In this document: in pieces, positions 24,198 to 32,300 of the stretch
How the letters are laid out: each line of letters opens with the position of its first letter
Position numbering within the stretch: position 1 is the stretch's first letter
Assembly (NCBI GenBank): GCA_036381315.1
Contig: DASVDB010000154.1
Coordinates: forward strand, 1 to 37,664
DNA: 37,664 bases
Direction: 5' to 3'
Source of the DNA: Bacilli bacterium
Lineage (GTDB): Bacteria; Bacillota; Bacilli; Paenibacillales; KCTC-25726
Program-made: the position numbers and the translations under genes
The notes under the pieces: generated by a model
The model's input: only the letters and a program-made list of their open reading frames with translations
What the model was told of the DNA's origin: nothing
Databases searched by the model: none

Positions 24198-25202
24198 TCA
24201 GGACAATACCATATTGCTGCTGTGTCCCGGAGACAGTTTGGCGTCAGGGTCAAAGTAGACTTTGGCGTTGTTGATCGCGGTGGGCGCTTCGCCAAAGCCG
24301 ACAGCGATCAGATCCAATTTTCCCGGATAAGTGGCAATGTCGCCGGCGGCAAAAATGCCCGGAATACTCGTTTCCATTCTGCTGTCGACAACGATCGCGC
24401 CGTTTTCGATCTCAAATCCCCACTCGGCGATCGGCCCAAGCGAAGAAATGAACCCGAAATTGACGATCAATTCGTCGATTGCGATTTGCGTCTGTTCTTT
24501 CGATTTGGTATGCGTCAGGGTGACTTGTTCGATTTTGTCTTGCCCATGCAATTCCGTGATCTCGTATGGCGTCATGATTTTGACCGAGGATTTCAGCAAA
24601 AGCTGCACACTGTGTTCATGGGCGCGGAATTTGTCCCGGCGGTGTACGAGGATGACTTCCTTGGCAACGGGCTCCAGCATCAACGCCCAGTCAACCGCGG
24701 AATCGCCGCCGCCGGTAAGCATTACCGTTTTGCCGGCAAATACGGACAAATCGTTGACAAAATAATGCAAATTCTTTTTTTCAAAATTTGCCGCGTTCGG
24801 AACTTCCAGTCGGCGCGGCTCAAACGCGCCCACCCCGGCGGTCACGATAACGGCTTTGGAAAAATAGGAGCTTTTATCCGTAACGATTTCAAAATTTCGT
24901 TCCGCATGCTTGATGACCTTTTTCGCTTTTTCTTCCAGATGAATATCGATATTGAACATTTTCATTTGTTTCTCAAGGTTTTCCACCAAGTCTTGCGCCT
25001 TTATTTTGGGAAATCCGGCAACGTCGTAAATGTATTTTTCCGGGTAGAGCGCGGACAGTTGTCCGCCAAGCTGCGGCATGCTTTCAATGAGCATGACCGA
25101 GGCTTGCCGCATTCCGCCGTAAAAAGCGGCAAACATCCCTGCAGGGCCGCCGCCGATTACGGCAATTTCCACGGTGTTTTGGTTCGGGTTCGAGTGGGAC
25201 AA
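24198..25202 (-). CDS. yumC: Ferredoxin/flavodoxin-NADP(+) reductase (YumC type)
   Basis: A soluble FAD enzyme of 334 aa, of the thioredoxin-reductase-like FNR group found in Bacillales, transferring electrons between NADPH and ferredoxin or flavodoxin. The FAD motif [15 protein letters not shown] is near the N-terminus and the NADPH motif [16 protein letters not shown] in the middle. There is no C-x2-C redox pair, which distinguishes it from thioredoxin reductase, and the C-terminal part has [17 protein letters not shown] 25202 is chosen because AAAGGTG lies 9 nt ahead; the GTG four codons upstream sits inside that ribosome site. The length agrees with YumC (about 330 aa). Confidence 0.93.
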   Translation of the reverse strand: MSHSNPNQNTVEIAVIGGGPAGMFAAFYGGMRQASVMLIESMPQLGGQLSALYPEKYIYDVAGFPKIKAQDLVENLEKQMKMFNIDIHLEEKAKKVIKHAERNFEIVTDKSSYFSKAVIVTAGVGAFEPRRLEVPNAANFEKKNLHYFVNDLSVFAGKTVMLTGGGDSAVDWALMLEPVAKEVILVHRRDKFRAHEHSVQLLLKSSVKIMTPYEITELHGQDKIEQVTLTHTKSKEQTQIAIDELIVNFGFISSLGPIAEWGFEIENGAIVVDSRMETSIPGIFAAGDIATYPGKLDLIAVGFGEAPTAINNAKVYFDPDAKLSPGHSSNMVLS

Positions 25203-25248
25203 TGTAGAACACACCTTTCATAAACATGTACAAACAAATTCGCTATAT

Positions 25249-25254
25249 ATTATA
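25249..25254 (-). promoter_or_regulatory. Probable -10 box for yumC
   Basis: A perfect TATAAT on the minus strand lies 46 bp upstream of the yumC start. A TTGTTT 20 bp further upstream is a poor -35 candidate, so the upstream half is unclear. Confidence 0.5.
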
Positions 25255-25405
25255 ATCTTTCCGTTTTCATAAATAAACAACATTGTTTCATAATGTGCAA
25301 CCAAATTTCATTCTTTAATATATCATACGAAATACCGTCGCATTTTGTGTGTGAGAAAAATCATGATACAACTAAAAACATCCTTGAAATTTGTGGCGGA
25401 AAATT

Positions 25406-25446
25406 ATATGATTCTTATGAGATAATCATTAGTTGTCGAATCATAT
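25406..25446. repeat. Inverted repeat in the yumC-ndh control region
   Basis: Perfect 9-nt arms ATATGATTC (25406-25414) and GAATCATAT (25438-25446) are separated by 23 nt. It lies upstream of the candidate ndh promoter and may be a distal operator or a hairpin. Confidence 0.55.
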
Positions 25447-25466
25447 CGCCTATAAGTGTGGATGGA

Positions 25467-25524
25467 AGCATATGTTGCTTATCAGGCAGCTTAAGGATGC
25501 GCATAATACTTCAAAACATATGCT
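25467..25524 (+). promoter_or_regulatory. Candidate ndh promoter framed by an inverted repeat
   Basis: Perfect 10-nt arms AGCATATGTT (25467-25476) and AACATATGCT (25515-25524) enclose a plausible promoter: -35 TTATCA (25479-25484), 17-bp spacer, -10 CATAAT (25502-25507). Transcription would start near the right arm, so a protein holding both arms would enclose the promoter. Confidence 0.5.
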
Positions 25525-25540
25525 GTTCTTTTGCCGAGGG

Positions 25541-25558
25541 TTGTGTGTTTTTTCACAA
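25541..25558 (+). promoter_or_regulatory. Rex-type operator upstream of ndh
   Basis: TTGTGTGTTTTTTCACAA has the 18-bp layout of the Rex redox-repressor site TTGTG-N8-CACAA, with both outer half-sites perfect. It lies 53 bp before the ndh start and downstream of the candidate promoter. Rex is released from DNA at high NADH, and B. subtilis ndh is a known Rex target, so the gene next to it strengthens the call. Confidence 0.8.
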
Positions 25559-25611
25559 TTAATGCAGATTCTCCCTGACTTATCATTTTCACGAAAGAAG
25601 GATTTACAGAC

Positions 25612-26805
25612 ATGAGCAAAATTCCCAGAATCGTTATACTTGGGGCGGGATATGGCGGGATTGTGACAGCGATCAAGCTCCAGAAGGAATTGCATTACAA
25701 CGAAGCCGATGTAACGCTTGTCAACAAGCATGATTACCATTACTTTACTACCCATCTGCACATGCCCGCGGCCGGAACCGACGACCCGAAACATGCAAGC
25801 ATCAACATTTTGAAATTGATCGATGAATTCAAAATCGATTTCATCAAATCGACCGCTCTGCAAATCCGTCCGCAAGAGCGCAAAGTTGTACTGGAAGACG
25901 GGACGTTGACATATGATTATCTTGTCATCGGGCTTGGCGGCGAGCCGGAAACGTTCGGAATTCCGGGCTTGAGCGAATATGCGATGAATATTCGCAGCAT
26001 CAACAGCGTAAACCTGATTCGCGAGCATATTGAATATCAATTCGCCAAATTCAAGAACGATTCGGATCGCACCGATTATTTGACGTTTGTTGTCGGCGGC
26101 GCAGGCTTTACGGGCATCGAATTCGTTGGCGAGCTGGCTGACCGCATTCCGGAACTTTGCAAAAAATTCGGCGTTGACCCAAGCCTGGTTAAAATTTATA
26201 GCATTGAAGCCGCACCGACGGCACTGCCCGGATTTGATCCCGAATTGGTCGAATATGGCATGAAAGTTCTTGCCGACAAAGGCGTTACCTTCAAAATCGC
26301 CACTCCCATTAAAGAATGCACACCGGATGGGGTCATTCTTGCAACCGGCGAGGAAATCAAAGCGCAGACCGTTATTTGGACTGGCGGAGTTCGCGGCAAT
26401 CATTTGGTGGAAGAAGCCGGTTTTGAAGCGGTCCGCGGACGGGTTAAGGTGGATAAGTACCTGCGGTCGCCGCAATATGAAAATGTGTTCATCGTCGGAG
26501 ACTGCTCGGTCATTATGAATGAACAGTCGGGAAGGCCATATCCGCCTACGGCGCAGATGGCTACGCAGCAAGGCTACGCAACCGCGCATAATTTGGTGGC
26601 GGCCATTCGCGGCGAACCGATGAAGGAGTTCAAGTTCAACAATCGCGGCGTCGTGGCCTCCCTGGGCAAGCGGGAAGCGATCGGGCTGATCGGCAACCGA
26701 AAGCTGAAAGGTTCTTCAGCCGCGTTTATGAAGAAATTGATCGATTTGCGTTATCTGTTTATCATTGGCGGCATTCCGCTTGTATTGAAAAAAGGCAAGT
26801 TTTAA
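25612..26805 (+). CDS. ndh: Type II NADH dehydrogenase (Ndh/YumB)
   Basis: A peripheral membrane flavoprotein of 397 aa that oxidises NADH and reduces menaquinone without pumping protons. FAD motif IVILGAGYGGIVTAIKLQ lies at residues about 7-24 and NADH motif FVVGGAGFTGIEFVGELA near 160. NVFIVGDCSV and the quinone-site-like AQMATQQGYATAHNL follow. The C-terminus has an amphipathic, hydrophobic stretch (LIDLRYLFIIGGIPLVLKKGKF) that fits membrane attachment. ATG 25612 has GAAAGAAGGA upstream. Whether it is the ortholog of Ndh (YjlD) or of YumB is not decided; the Rex operator favours the former, the gene neighbourhood the latter. Confidence 0.93.
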   Translation: MSKIPRIVILGAGYGGIVTAIKLQKELHYNEADVTLVNKHDYHYFTTHLHMPAAGTDDPKHASINILKLIDEFKIDFIKSTALQIRPQERKVVLEDGTLTYDYLVIGLGGEPETFGIPGLSEYAMNIRSINSVNLIREHIEYQFAKFKNDSDRTDYLTFVVGGAGFTGIEFVGELADRIPELCKKFGVDPSLVKIYSIEAAPTALPGFDPELVEYGMKVLADKGVTFKIATPIKECTPDGVILATGEEIKAQTVIWTGGVRGNHLVEEAGFEAVRGRVKVDKYLRSPQYENVFIVGDCSVIMNEQSGRPYPPTAQMATQQGYATAHNLVAAIRGEPMKEFKFNNRGVVASLGKREAIGLIGNRKLKGSSAAFMKKLIDLRYLFIIGGIPLVLKKGKF

Positions 26806-26835
26806 TCGCCGTTTCACGGACGGGAGGCAGCAAGG

Positions 26836-27084
26836 ATGCGGCATTGCAGCGTGCAGGTTCGCGGCTTGCTCACGCGCGAGGAGCTTAATCGCTACAACGC
26901 GCTTATGGACGTCGGGCATTTTTTGGAAGAACAAAATCGGTATGATTTGGTTTATACGGTGCAAAAGGAAATCGACTTGCTTATTTTGCCTGCGATTGAG
27001 CGGTTAAAAGCGAAAAGCAAACAGCGCGACCGTGATTCGGAAAGCTTTTTGCGAGAGAGAGAAATTGCGGAAAAACAGGATTGA
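26836..27084 (+). CDS. Small protein of unknown function downstream of ndh
   Basis: A soluble, highly charged 82-aa protein, not recognised. Helical throughout, with LTREELNRYNALMDVGHFLEEQ and a Lys/Arg/Glu-rich tail (AKSKQRDRDSESFLRERE) likely to be a solvent-exposed helix. ATG 26836 follows GGGAGG at 8 nt and is 30 bp after ndh, so it is probably cotranscribed with it. A hairpin terminator follows after 38 bp. Confidence 0.7.
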   Translation: MRHCSVQVRGLLTREELNRYNALMDVGHFLEEQNRYDLVYTVQKEIDLLILPAIERLKAKSKQRDRDSESFLREREIAEKQD

Positions 27085-27122
27085 AGTCAGGGGAGAAAAA
27101 CCAAAAAGAGTGGAAAAAGAGA

Positions 27123-27152
27123 AACCGTGCACCTGTGCACGGTTAAATTTTT
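27123..27152. terminator. Bidirectional terminator between the ndh operon and hemQ
   Basis: A perfect 10-bp stem AACCGTGCAC (27123-27132) and GTGCACGGTT (27135-27144) with a minimal centre is followed by AAATTTTT. The minus strand is also T-rich after the stem, so it can serve both convergent units. Confidence 0.8.
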
Positions 27153-27174
27153 GCCTTCTTGACCGGTTGCCGCG

Positions 27175-27927
27175 TCACTCCGCAACAGCGAGCATGCGAT
27201 GCAGGCTTGCTTTGTTCAGGATATTGCCGACGTAAAAATCGCCAAATTCCGCGTAACGGGCGCTTGCTTCATCAAACCGCATTTCATAAATGAGTTTTTT
27301 GAACTGCAGCGCATCGTCGGCGAAAAGCGTCACGCCCCATTCCCAGGCGTCAAAGCCGATCGACCCGGTGATGATCTGCCGGACTTTGCCGGCGTATGTG
27401 CGGCCGATTTCGCCGTGGCCGCGCATCAATTGTCGCCGTTCATCCATGCTTAGCATATACCAGTTTGCGTCCTGGGCGCGGCGTTTGTTCATCGGGTAGA
27501 AACAAACATGTTTCGTTTTGGGCAGCATAGGTCGCAGCCTGGCGGCTATTTCCGGGACTTTGTAGGGATCTTCCCCCGGTTTGGACATATAGTTGCTCAG
27601 TTCCACTACGGACACATACGAGTAGGCGGGATGCGCAAATCTGGCAAAGGCGGATTTGTTGAATGCCGTTTCCAGCTCCTGCAATTGCTCCAACGATTCG
27701 CGCAAATGCACCATCATGATATCGGCCTTTTGCCCGACAATCGCATACATGATGGAACTGCCGGCTTTGCGCCGCTCAACTTCGTCCCATTTTCCCAAGA
27801 AATCGTCCATTGCCGTTTCCGCTTGCTTTCTTACCGCGGCGGTGGCGTCCTGCCATGCGCTCCAATCAATCGTGCGGAAATCGTGGAGCGCGTACCATCC
27901 TTCCAGCGTAAGCGTTGCTTCGCTCAT
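27175..27927 (-). CDS. hemQ: Coproheme decarboxylase HemQ
   Basis: A soluble heme-synthesis enzyme of 250 aa that oxidatively removes two propionate carboxyls of coproheme to give heme b, the last step of the Gram-positive pathway. It belongs to the chlorite dismutase family but lacks the dismutase distal Arg. Tyr144 in CFYPMNKRR is the expected catalytic radical and His171 in MRGHGEIGR the proximal heme ligand; [15 protein letters not shown] is another signature. ATG 27927 is chosen ([12 protein letters not shown]) because AAAGGAG lies about 11 nt upstream, whereas the earlier in-frame ATG overlaps that site. Heme genes here and ctaA upstream share the redox block. Confidence 0.95.
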   Translation of the reverse strand: MSEATLTLEGWYALHDFRTIDWSAWQDATAAVRKQAETAMDDFLGKWDEVERRKAGSSIMYAIVGQKADIMMVHLRESLEQLQELETAFNKSAFARFAHPAYSYVSVVELSNYMSKPGEDPYKVPEIAARLRPMLPKTKHVCFYPMNKRRAQDANWYMLSMDERRQLMRGHGEIGRTYAGKVRQIITGSIGFDAWEWGVTLFADDALQFKKLIYEMRFDEASARYAEFGDFYVGNILNKASLHRMLAVAE

Positions 27928-28009
27928 TTTTGTTGTTCTCCTTTGCATGACAGATTAGAATTATTTTAACTGATCATAAAAACGGCTGCAACCGCATGCG
28001 CCGCGGTCA

Positions 28010-28038
28010 TTGCATTCTGTTGGGGGTTCAAGTAAACT
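28010..28038 (+). promoter_or_regulatory. Candidate promoter before the YuiB-like gene
   Basis: TTGCAT (28010-28015), a 17-bp spacer and TAAACT (28033-28038) lie 37 bp before the start. Both boxes are imperfect. Confidence 0.4.
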
Positions 28039-28075
28039 ACTACTGACAAACGCAAGGCGAAAGGGGATCCGAAAC

Positions 28076-28357
28076 ATGCTGCAAATGATTGTGGCAACCG
28101 CTTTGATATTTGTTTTGGCCTATGGACTTGCCTTCATTCTGGACATGCTGGTCAAAACGACATGGCTGCCCATTTATGCATACCTGATATTTATCGTGCT
28201 GTATGTATATTTTAACTGGGACAGCGGCTCGTTCGGCGAATATTTGCAGGAATACACCTATGTCGACGTGTTGCCCGCAATCGGCGGATTGGCGGGGGCG
28301 GCGCTAAGCTGCTGGAGCATTCATTATTTGCGCAAAAAAGGCTACAAAATGTTCTGA
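28076..28357 (+). CDS. yuiB: YuiB-like small membrane protein
   Basis: A 93-aa protein with three hydrophobic segments: MLQMIVATALIFVLAYGLAF, a second after KTTWLP (IYAYLIFIVLYVYF), and a third near the end (LPAIGGLAGAALSCWSIHYL) before the basic tail RKKGYKMF. The pattern and tail match YuiB-family proteins, whose genes lie near yumB in Bacillus; function unknown. ATG 28076 follows AAAGGGG at 8 nt. Assignment rests on recalled family pattern and synteny. Confidence 0.68.
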   Translation: MLQMIVATALIFVLAYGLAFILDMLVKTTWLPIYAYLIFIVLYVYFNWDSGSFGEYLQEYTYVDVLPAIGGLAGAALSCWSIHYLRKKGYKMF

Positions 28358-28439
28358 TCATTTTTGGCAGGATGAACGGGCGCCGTTTGGGGGATGCTGA
28401 AACGAAAAGCTATCCAAACCAAGCAAAGTGGTGATTCGC

Positions 28440-29294
28440 ATGCCAATCGCTCACGTAAACGGCGCCGATCTGCATTTTCATCGCTCAGGCTCAGGCACTC
28501 CGCTTGTGTTCATTCACCCGCCGCTGTTGACCAGCGCCAATTTTCATTATCAGACGGCGCAACTGTCCGATGCGTTTACCGTTATTACGTTTGATATTCG
28601 CGGCCACGGATTCAGCCATGCCACCGAAACGGCGCTCACCTACCCGCTCATTGCCGAAGACATGAAGCAGCTGCTCGACTTTATCGGCATGGAAAAGGCG
28701 ATTGTTTGCGGATATTCGGCGGGAGCGACGATCGCGATGGAGGCGATGCTCGCATATCCGGACAAGTTTGTCGCCGGAATTTTCTTAAGCGGCATGCCGG
28801 AATGTTCCGATTTCATGAACCGGTCGAGACTGCAGCTGGCCGTTGCCGCATGCAATTTGCGCGCCAAAAAAATGATCGCGTCCGCCATTTGCTATGGCAA
28901 CGCCGATACCCGTTACACGTTCACAACGCTTTACAACAGCGCGATTCACGGCGATGTCGGGCACTGGGGCCAATATTACGCGCAAAGTTTGAGCTACAGC
29001 TGCAAGCGGCGGCTTGCGGGCATCAAACAGCCTGTATTGTTGATCTATGGAAAAAAGAACAAATCGTTTTACCGGTATGCCAATATGCTGCGCAAAAGCT
29101 TGCCGCGCAACGAATTGTATTTGGTAGACGGCGTTTCCCACCAACTGCCGACAAAAGCGGCGCTGCACATCAATGAGATAATCCGCGGCTGGGCCAAACG
29201 GACGTTTTCCGCTGCGGAAAACGATTTGCCGTTTGCCGCCGAGCCGCACATCGCGCGCGAAATTGAGAAAGTGGAAAATCTTTTGCACGAATGA
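28440..29294 (+). CDS. Alpha/beta hydrolase
   Basis: A soluble 284-aa alpha/beta-fold hydrolase. The oxyanion-region motif is VFIHPPLL, FDIRGHGFS is the usual HG-type loop, the nucleophile elbow is GYSAGA (Ser93), and His234 in GVSHQLP is the candidate base. The usual acid site after strand 7 (Y-G-x-x-D) reads YGKKNKS with no Asp, so the acid may come from elsewhere or the enzyme may be atypical. Substrate unknown. It points toward the pks operon but is separated from it by a strong terminator and opposite orientation, so a thioesterase role there is only a possibility. ATG 28440 with AAGTGGTGA upstream is preferred over GTG 28428. Confidence 0.88.
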   Translation: MPIAHVNGADLHFHRSGSGTPLVFIHPPLLTSANFHYQTAQLSDAFTVITFDIRGHGFSHATETALTYPLIAEDMKQLLDFIGMEKAIVCGYSAGATIAMEAMLAYPDKFVAGIFLSGMPECSDFMNRSRLQLAVAACNLRAKKMIASAICYGNADTRYTFTTLYNSAIHGDVGHWGQYYAQSLSYSCKRRLAGIKQPVLLIYGKKNKSFYRYANMLRKSLPRNELYLVDGVSHQLPTKAALHINEIIRGWAKRTFSAAENDLPFAAEPHIAREIEKVENLLHE

Positions 29295-29296
29295 AC

Positions 29297-29343
29297 ATGC
29301 CCACCTGCGGGCGGCGGCAAACTTGCCGCCGGCAGGTGGGCAT
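29297..29343. terminator. Strong bidirectional terminator at the end of the pks operon
   Basis: ATGCCCACCTGC (29297-29308) pairs with GCAGGTGGGCAT (29332-29343). The stem extends inward through GGCGGCGGCAA and TTGCCGCC. It lies between the alpha/beta hydrolase stop and the end of the convergent polyketide synthase gene. Confidence 0.85.
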
Positions 29344-29360
29344 TTGGTCCGGGTTCGGTT

Positions 29361-32300
29361 TTATTTTTTTTGCAACGCTTTTTGCACATATTCGCTTAGT
29401 TCGGCCAGCGTCGGATAATCATAGACAATGACCGCTTCCAGATTCAGGCCGAATGCCTGGTTGATGTCGCGAATCGCTTCCACGCCGCTGATCGAATCGA
29501 TGCCAAGATCAAGCAAGTCGGTGTCCGGCGCCAGTTCGGCTTTATCCATATCGAGAATCTCGCTGAAGATCGCGGTGATTCTGGCGAGGATTCCCGCGGG
29601 GTTTTGCGCCGCGCCGTCCGCTTGCAATGGTTTTAACGAAATTTTCGGCTCGGCCGATGCCGCGATTGGCTTTAGCGCCAATTTCGGCTTCATTTCCTCC
29701 GCGGTGGCTTGCGCTGCGGCTTCATGCTGCGGCAACCAGTGCGATTCGCCCAAAAAGACGGTCGTCGGCAGCGCAACTTTGCGGAAAGAGCCCGGCGTGA
29801 ACATTTCTTCCCATTCCACATCACCGCCTGCAAGCCATATCGCAAGCAATGTTTCGCGGCAAAGCTCAGCGGGATGGCCTTCACAGCGCGCTTTTACGGC
29901 CGGATTTATGGCGGCTTTGAGCTCGCCGGACTGCAGGATGCGCCGTTCGCCAAAATTCGCTTCGTCGAGCGTACAATCCGCCGCGGCTTTCAGCCAGCCT
30001 GCCGCATCGCCGATTTCGCCGACAGCGCGGTTTTCCGCCGCAAGACAAGGGTAATCGGCTTTATTCCGCAGCCGCCCTTGACGTTCGTGCAAGGTTTTCG
30101 CGATCGCGCGCAGATCGGAATGTTCGTCCAGGAAGAGCGTAACCAAGTCTTCCCGGGCCAAAGCTTCGTCGTTTACGAGTTGCAGCAGCTCGTTAAAATA
30201 CGGTGCGGTGATGCGATTGTCTTCCGTCAAGTTCCATTTCCGGTTCAACCGGTGCAACGAGTTGAGCACGACGATTAAAAGCAGGAGAAGCTCGTTGCGG
30301 GATTTTTCCCATCCGTCCGCTTTTGTTTTCTCGAGCATCTCGTCAAGTTGAAGCCCGCCTGTGGAAAGCGCATGTTCCCAATCCGCCAAATACCGTTTGA
30401 AAGTATGCTGGTTTTGCTTTAACATCCTTGCTTTGGCAAAATGCGCGGAGATGATTTCGCGATCCGGAGTTTCCAGCCCGTCCAGCAAGCGCCGGAGGTA
30501 GGTATCGGTAATCAAATACGGTTCAATGATGCGATTGGCTACCGGATCATAAAACGGCACCTTCGGCCGCGCAAGCGCCAACTCATCCGCACGGCGCAAA
30601 CCGGCCAGATGCGCCAAAGCCGCATCGAGTTCCAGCATGCCCGATAGGACAAGGGAAAGCCAAATTCCGCCGCCTTCGCCGGCGATCAGGTTCGGTTTCG
30701 GACCATATGCCGACAACGTATGATGCAAAGCGTAATGCATGATAAAAGCGTACAGCGGGCGCGCCGCCTCCGGCCATTTCTCCGCGTAAAAACCGGATGT
30801 CAGTTTGTCGTCGGCGCCGATTGCCGACAACCGGCCAAGGACAAATCTGATCGTATCGTCCAACCGTTTATCCAGCGTTTCAGCCCGAGCCGATTCCCGA
30901 TACCCGTTCCACGCCGCAGCGCCGACGGCGAGGCACCAGTCTTGCGTTTGGCCGGATTGCGGCACGCAAGCGGCCCGGGACAACCAATCCGCCAATTCTT
31001 CCTTGCCGCTTACGATTGTTCCGATGCGCCAAGGCAGCGCGACTCGGCCGGTCAACAGCGTGGCGCTGATATCCGCGAGCCCGGCGTCGCGAACGCCGCT
31101 GTCTGCGGCAAAAGCGCGCCAATTTTCCCGCAGCCGATTGAGCCCTTCCGCGGTTTTGGCGGAAAGCGCAAAAATTTGCGGTTGTTTTGCTTGTTTCGGC
31201 TCATCGCGCCCGGTGTACTCCTCGACCACGATATGGGCGTTGGCGCCGCCAAAGCCGAACGAGCTTACGCCCGCCCGCAGCGGCACCTGGCTGTCCAATT
31301 GCTGCCAAGCCGCAGGCTCCGTAGCGACTGTGAACGGCGAAGCGGCAAAATCAATCATCGGATTGACGGTTTTCAAATTCAAATGGCGCGGAATATGCCG
31401 ATGCTTCATCATCAACAAAACCTTGATCAATCCGGCAATTCCGGCTGCCGCCTCCAGGTGGCCGATATTGGTTTTAACCGAACCGATCTTGCAATATGAC
31501 CTGCTGTTTGTATATTCGCGGAAGGCCTGCGTCAAAGCTTCAATCTCGATCGGGTCGCCGAGCGACGTACCGGTACCGTGCGCCTCGACATAGCCGGTTC
31601 CCGCCGGCGAAACCCCCGCATCCGCATAGGCGGCCAAAATAACGCTCCGCTGCGCTTCCACGCGCGGCGCCGTAACGGATAACGCTTTGCCGCCGTGGTT
31701 GACCGCCGAGCCTTTCAGAATGCCGTAAATATGGTTGCCGTCTTTAATCGCGTCTTCCAACCGCTGCAAAAGCACGACACCGGCGCCGTCTCCGGGAACG
31801 TAGCCGTTCGCTTCCTGGTCGAACGTTTTGCATTGTCCGTCCGGGCTCAGCATCCGCGCTTTCGAGAATGAGATGTATTTCCACGGGTGCAAATTCAGGT
31901 TCACCCCGCCTGCCAACGCATAGTCGCATTCACCCGCCAAAAGGGCCCGTTTCGCTTCATGCACGGCAATGAGCGAAGAGGCGCAGGCGGCGTTGATGGA
32001 CAAGCTGGCGCCGCTGAAGTGAAAAGTATGGGAAATCCGGTTCGCCAGCATGCCTTCAAAATTTCCCAGGCAGGCGTAGCTGTCGGTTTCCATGTCCGCG
32101 GAAAATCGCTGCCGGTAATCGGTATTCATCGCGCCGATATAGACGGCGGTCGGTTTGTGTTGCAACTCCTTTAACGCGATGCCGGAGTCTTCCAGGCAAT
32201 GCCATGTTTCTTCAAGCAAAATGCGCTGCTGCGGATCCAGTTGTTTGGCTTCATGCGCGGGAATGTTGAAAAACTGGCTGTCGAAGCGGTCGACGTTATC

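Larger units (their letters stand above)
25203..25611. other. AT-rich divergent control region between yumC and ndh
   Basis: About 410 bp without a credible gene, clearly richer in A and T than its surroundings. It holds a minus-strand TATAAT (25249-25254) for yumC, two perfect inverted repeats, a candidate plus-strand promoter inside the second one, and a Rex-type operator, each listed separately. Confidence 0.7.

Noticed and set aside
24174-25223. 349-aa reading frame on the plus strand opposite yumC
   Set aside because: It is antisense to a gene with clear FAD and NADPH motifs; composition (many Arg, Phe, His) is that of a shadow frame and there is no ribosome site.
25293-25562. 89-aa reading frame in the yumC-ndh gap
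   Set aside because: No ribosome site, and it would contain the inverted repeats, promoter and Rex site; low-complexity translation of AT-rich DNA.
25450-26589. 379-aa reading frame on the minus strand opposite ndh
   Set aside because: Antisense to the full ndh coding region, with no domain, and it would run across the Rex site.
28440-29294. Alpha/beta hydrolase as thioesterase of the pks operon
   Set aside because: It is on the opposite strand and divided from the operon by a strong terminator, so a shared function is not supported by the layout; kept only as a question.
29428-31593. Several plus-strand frames opposite the KS-ACP gene
   Set aside because: Long open frames arise from the high-GC codon pattern of the real gene; none has a family motif.
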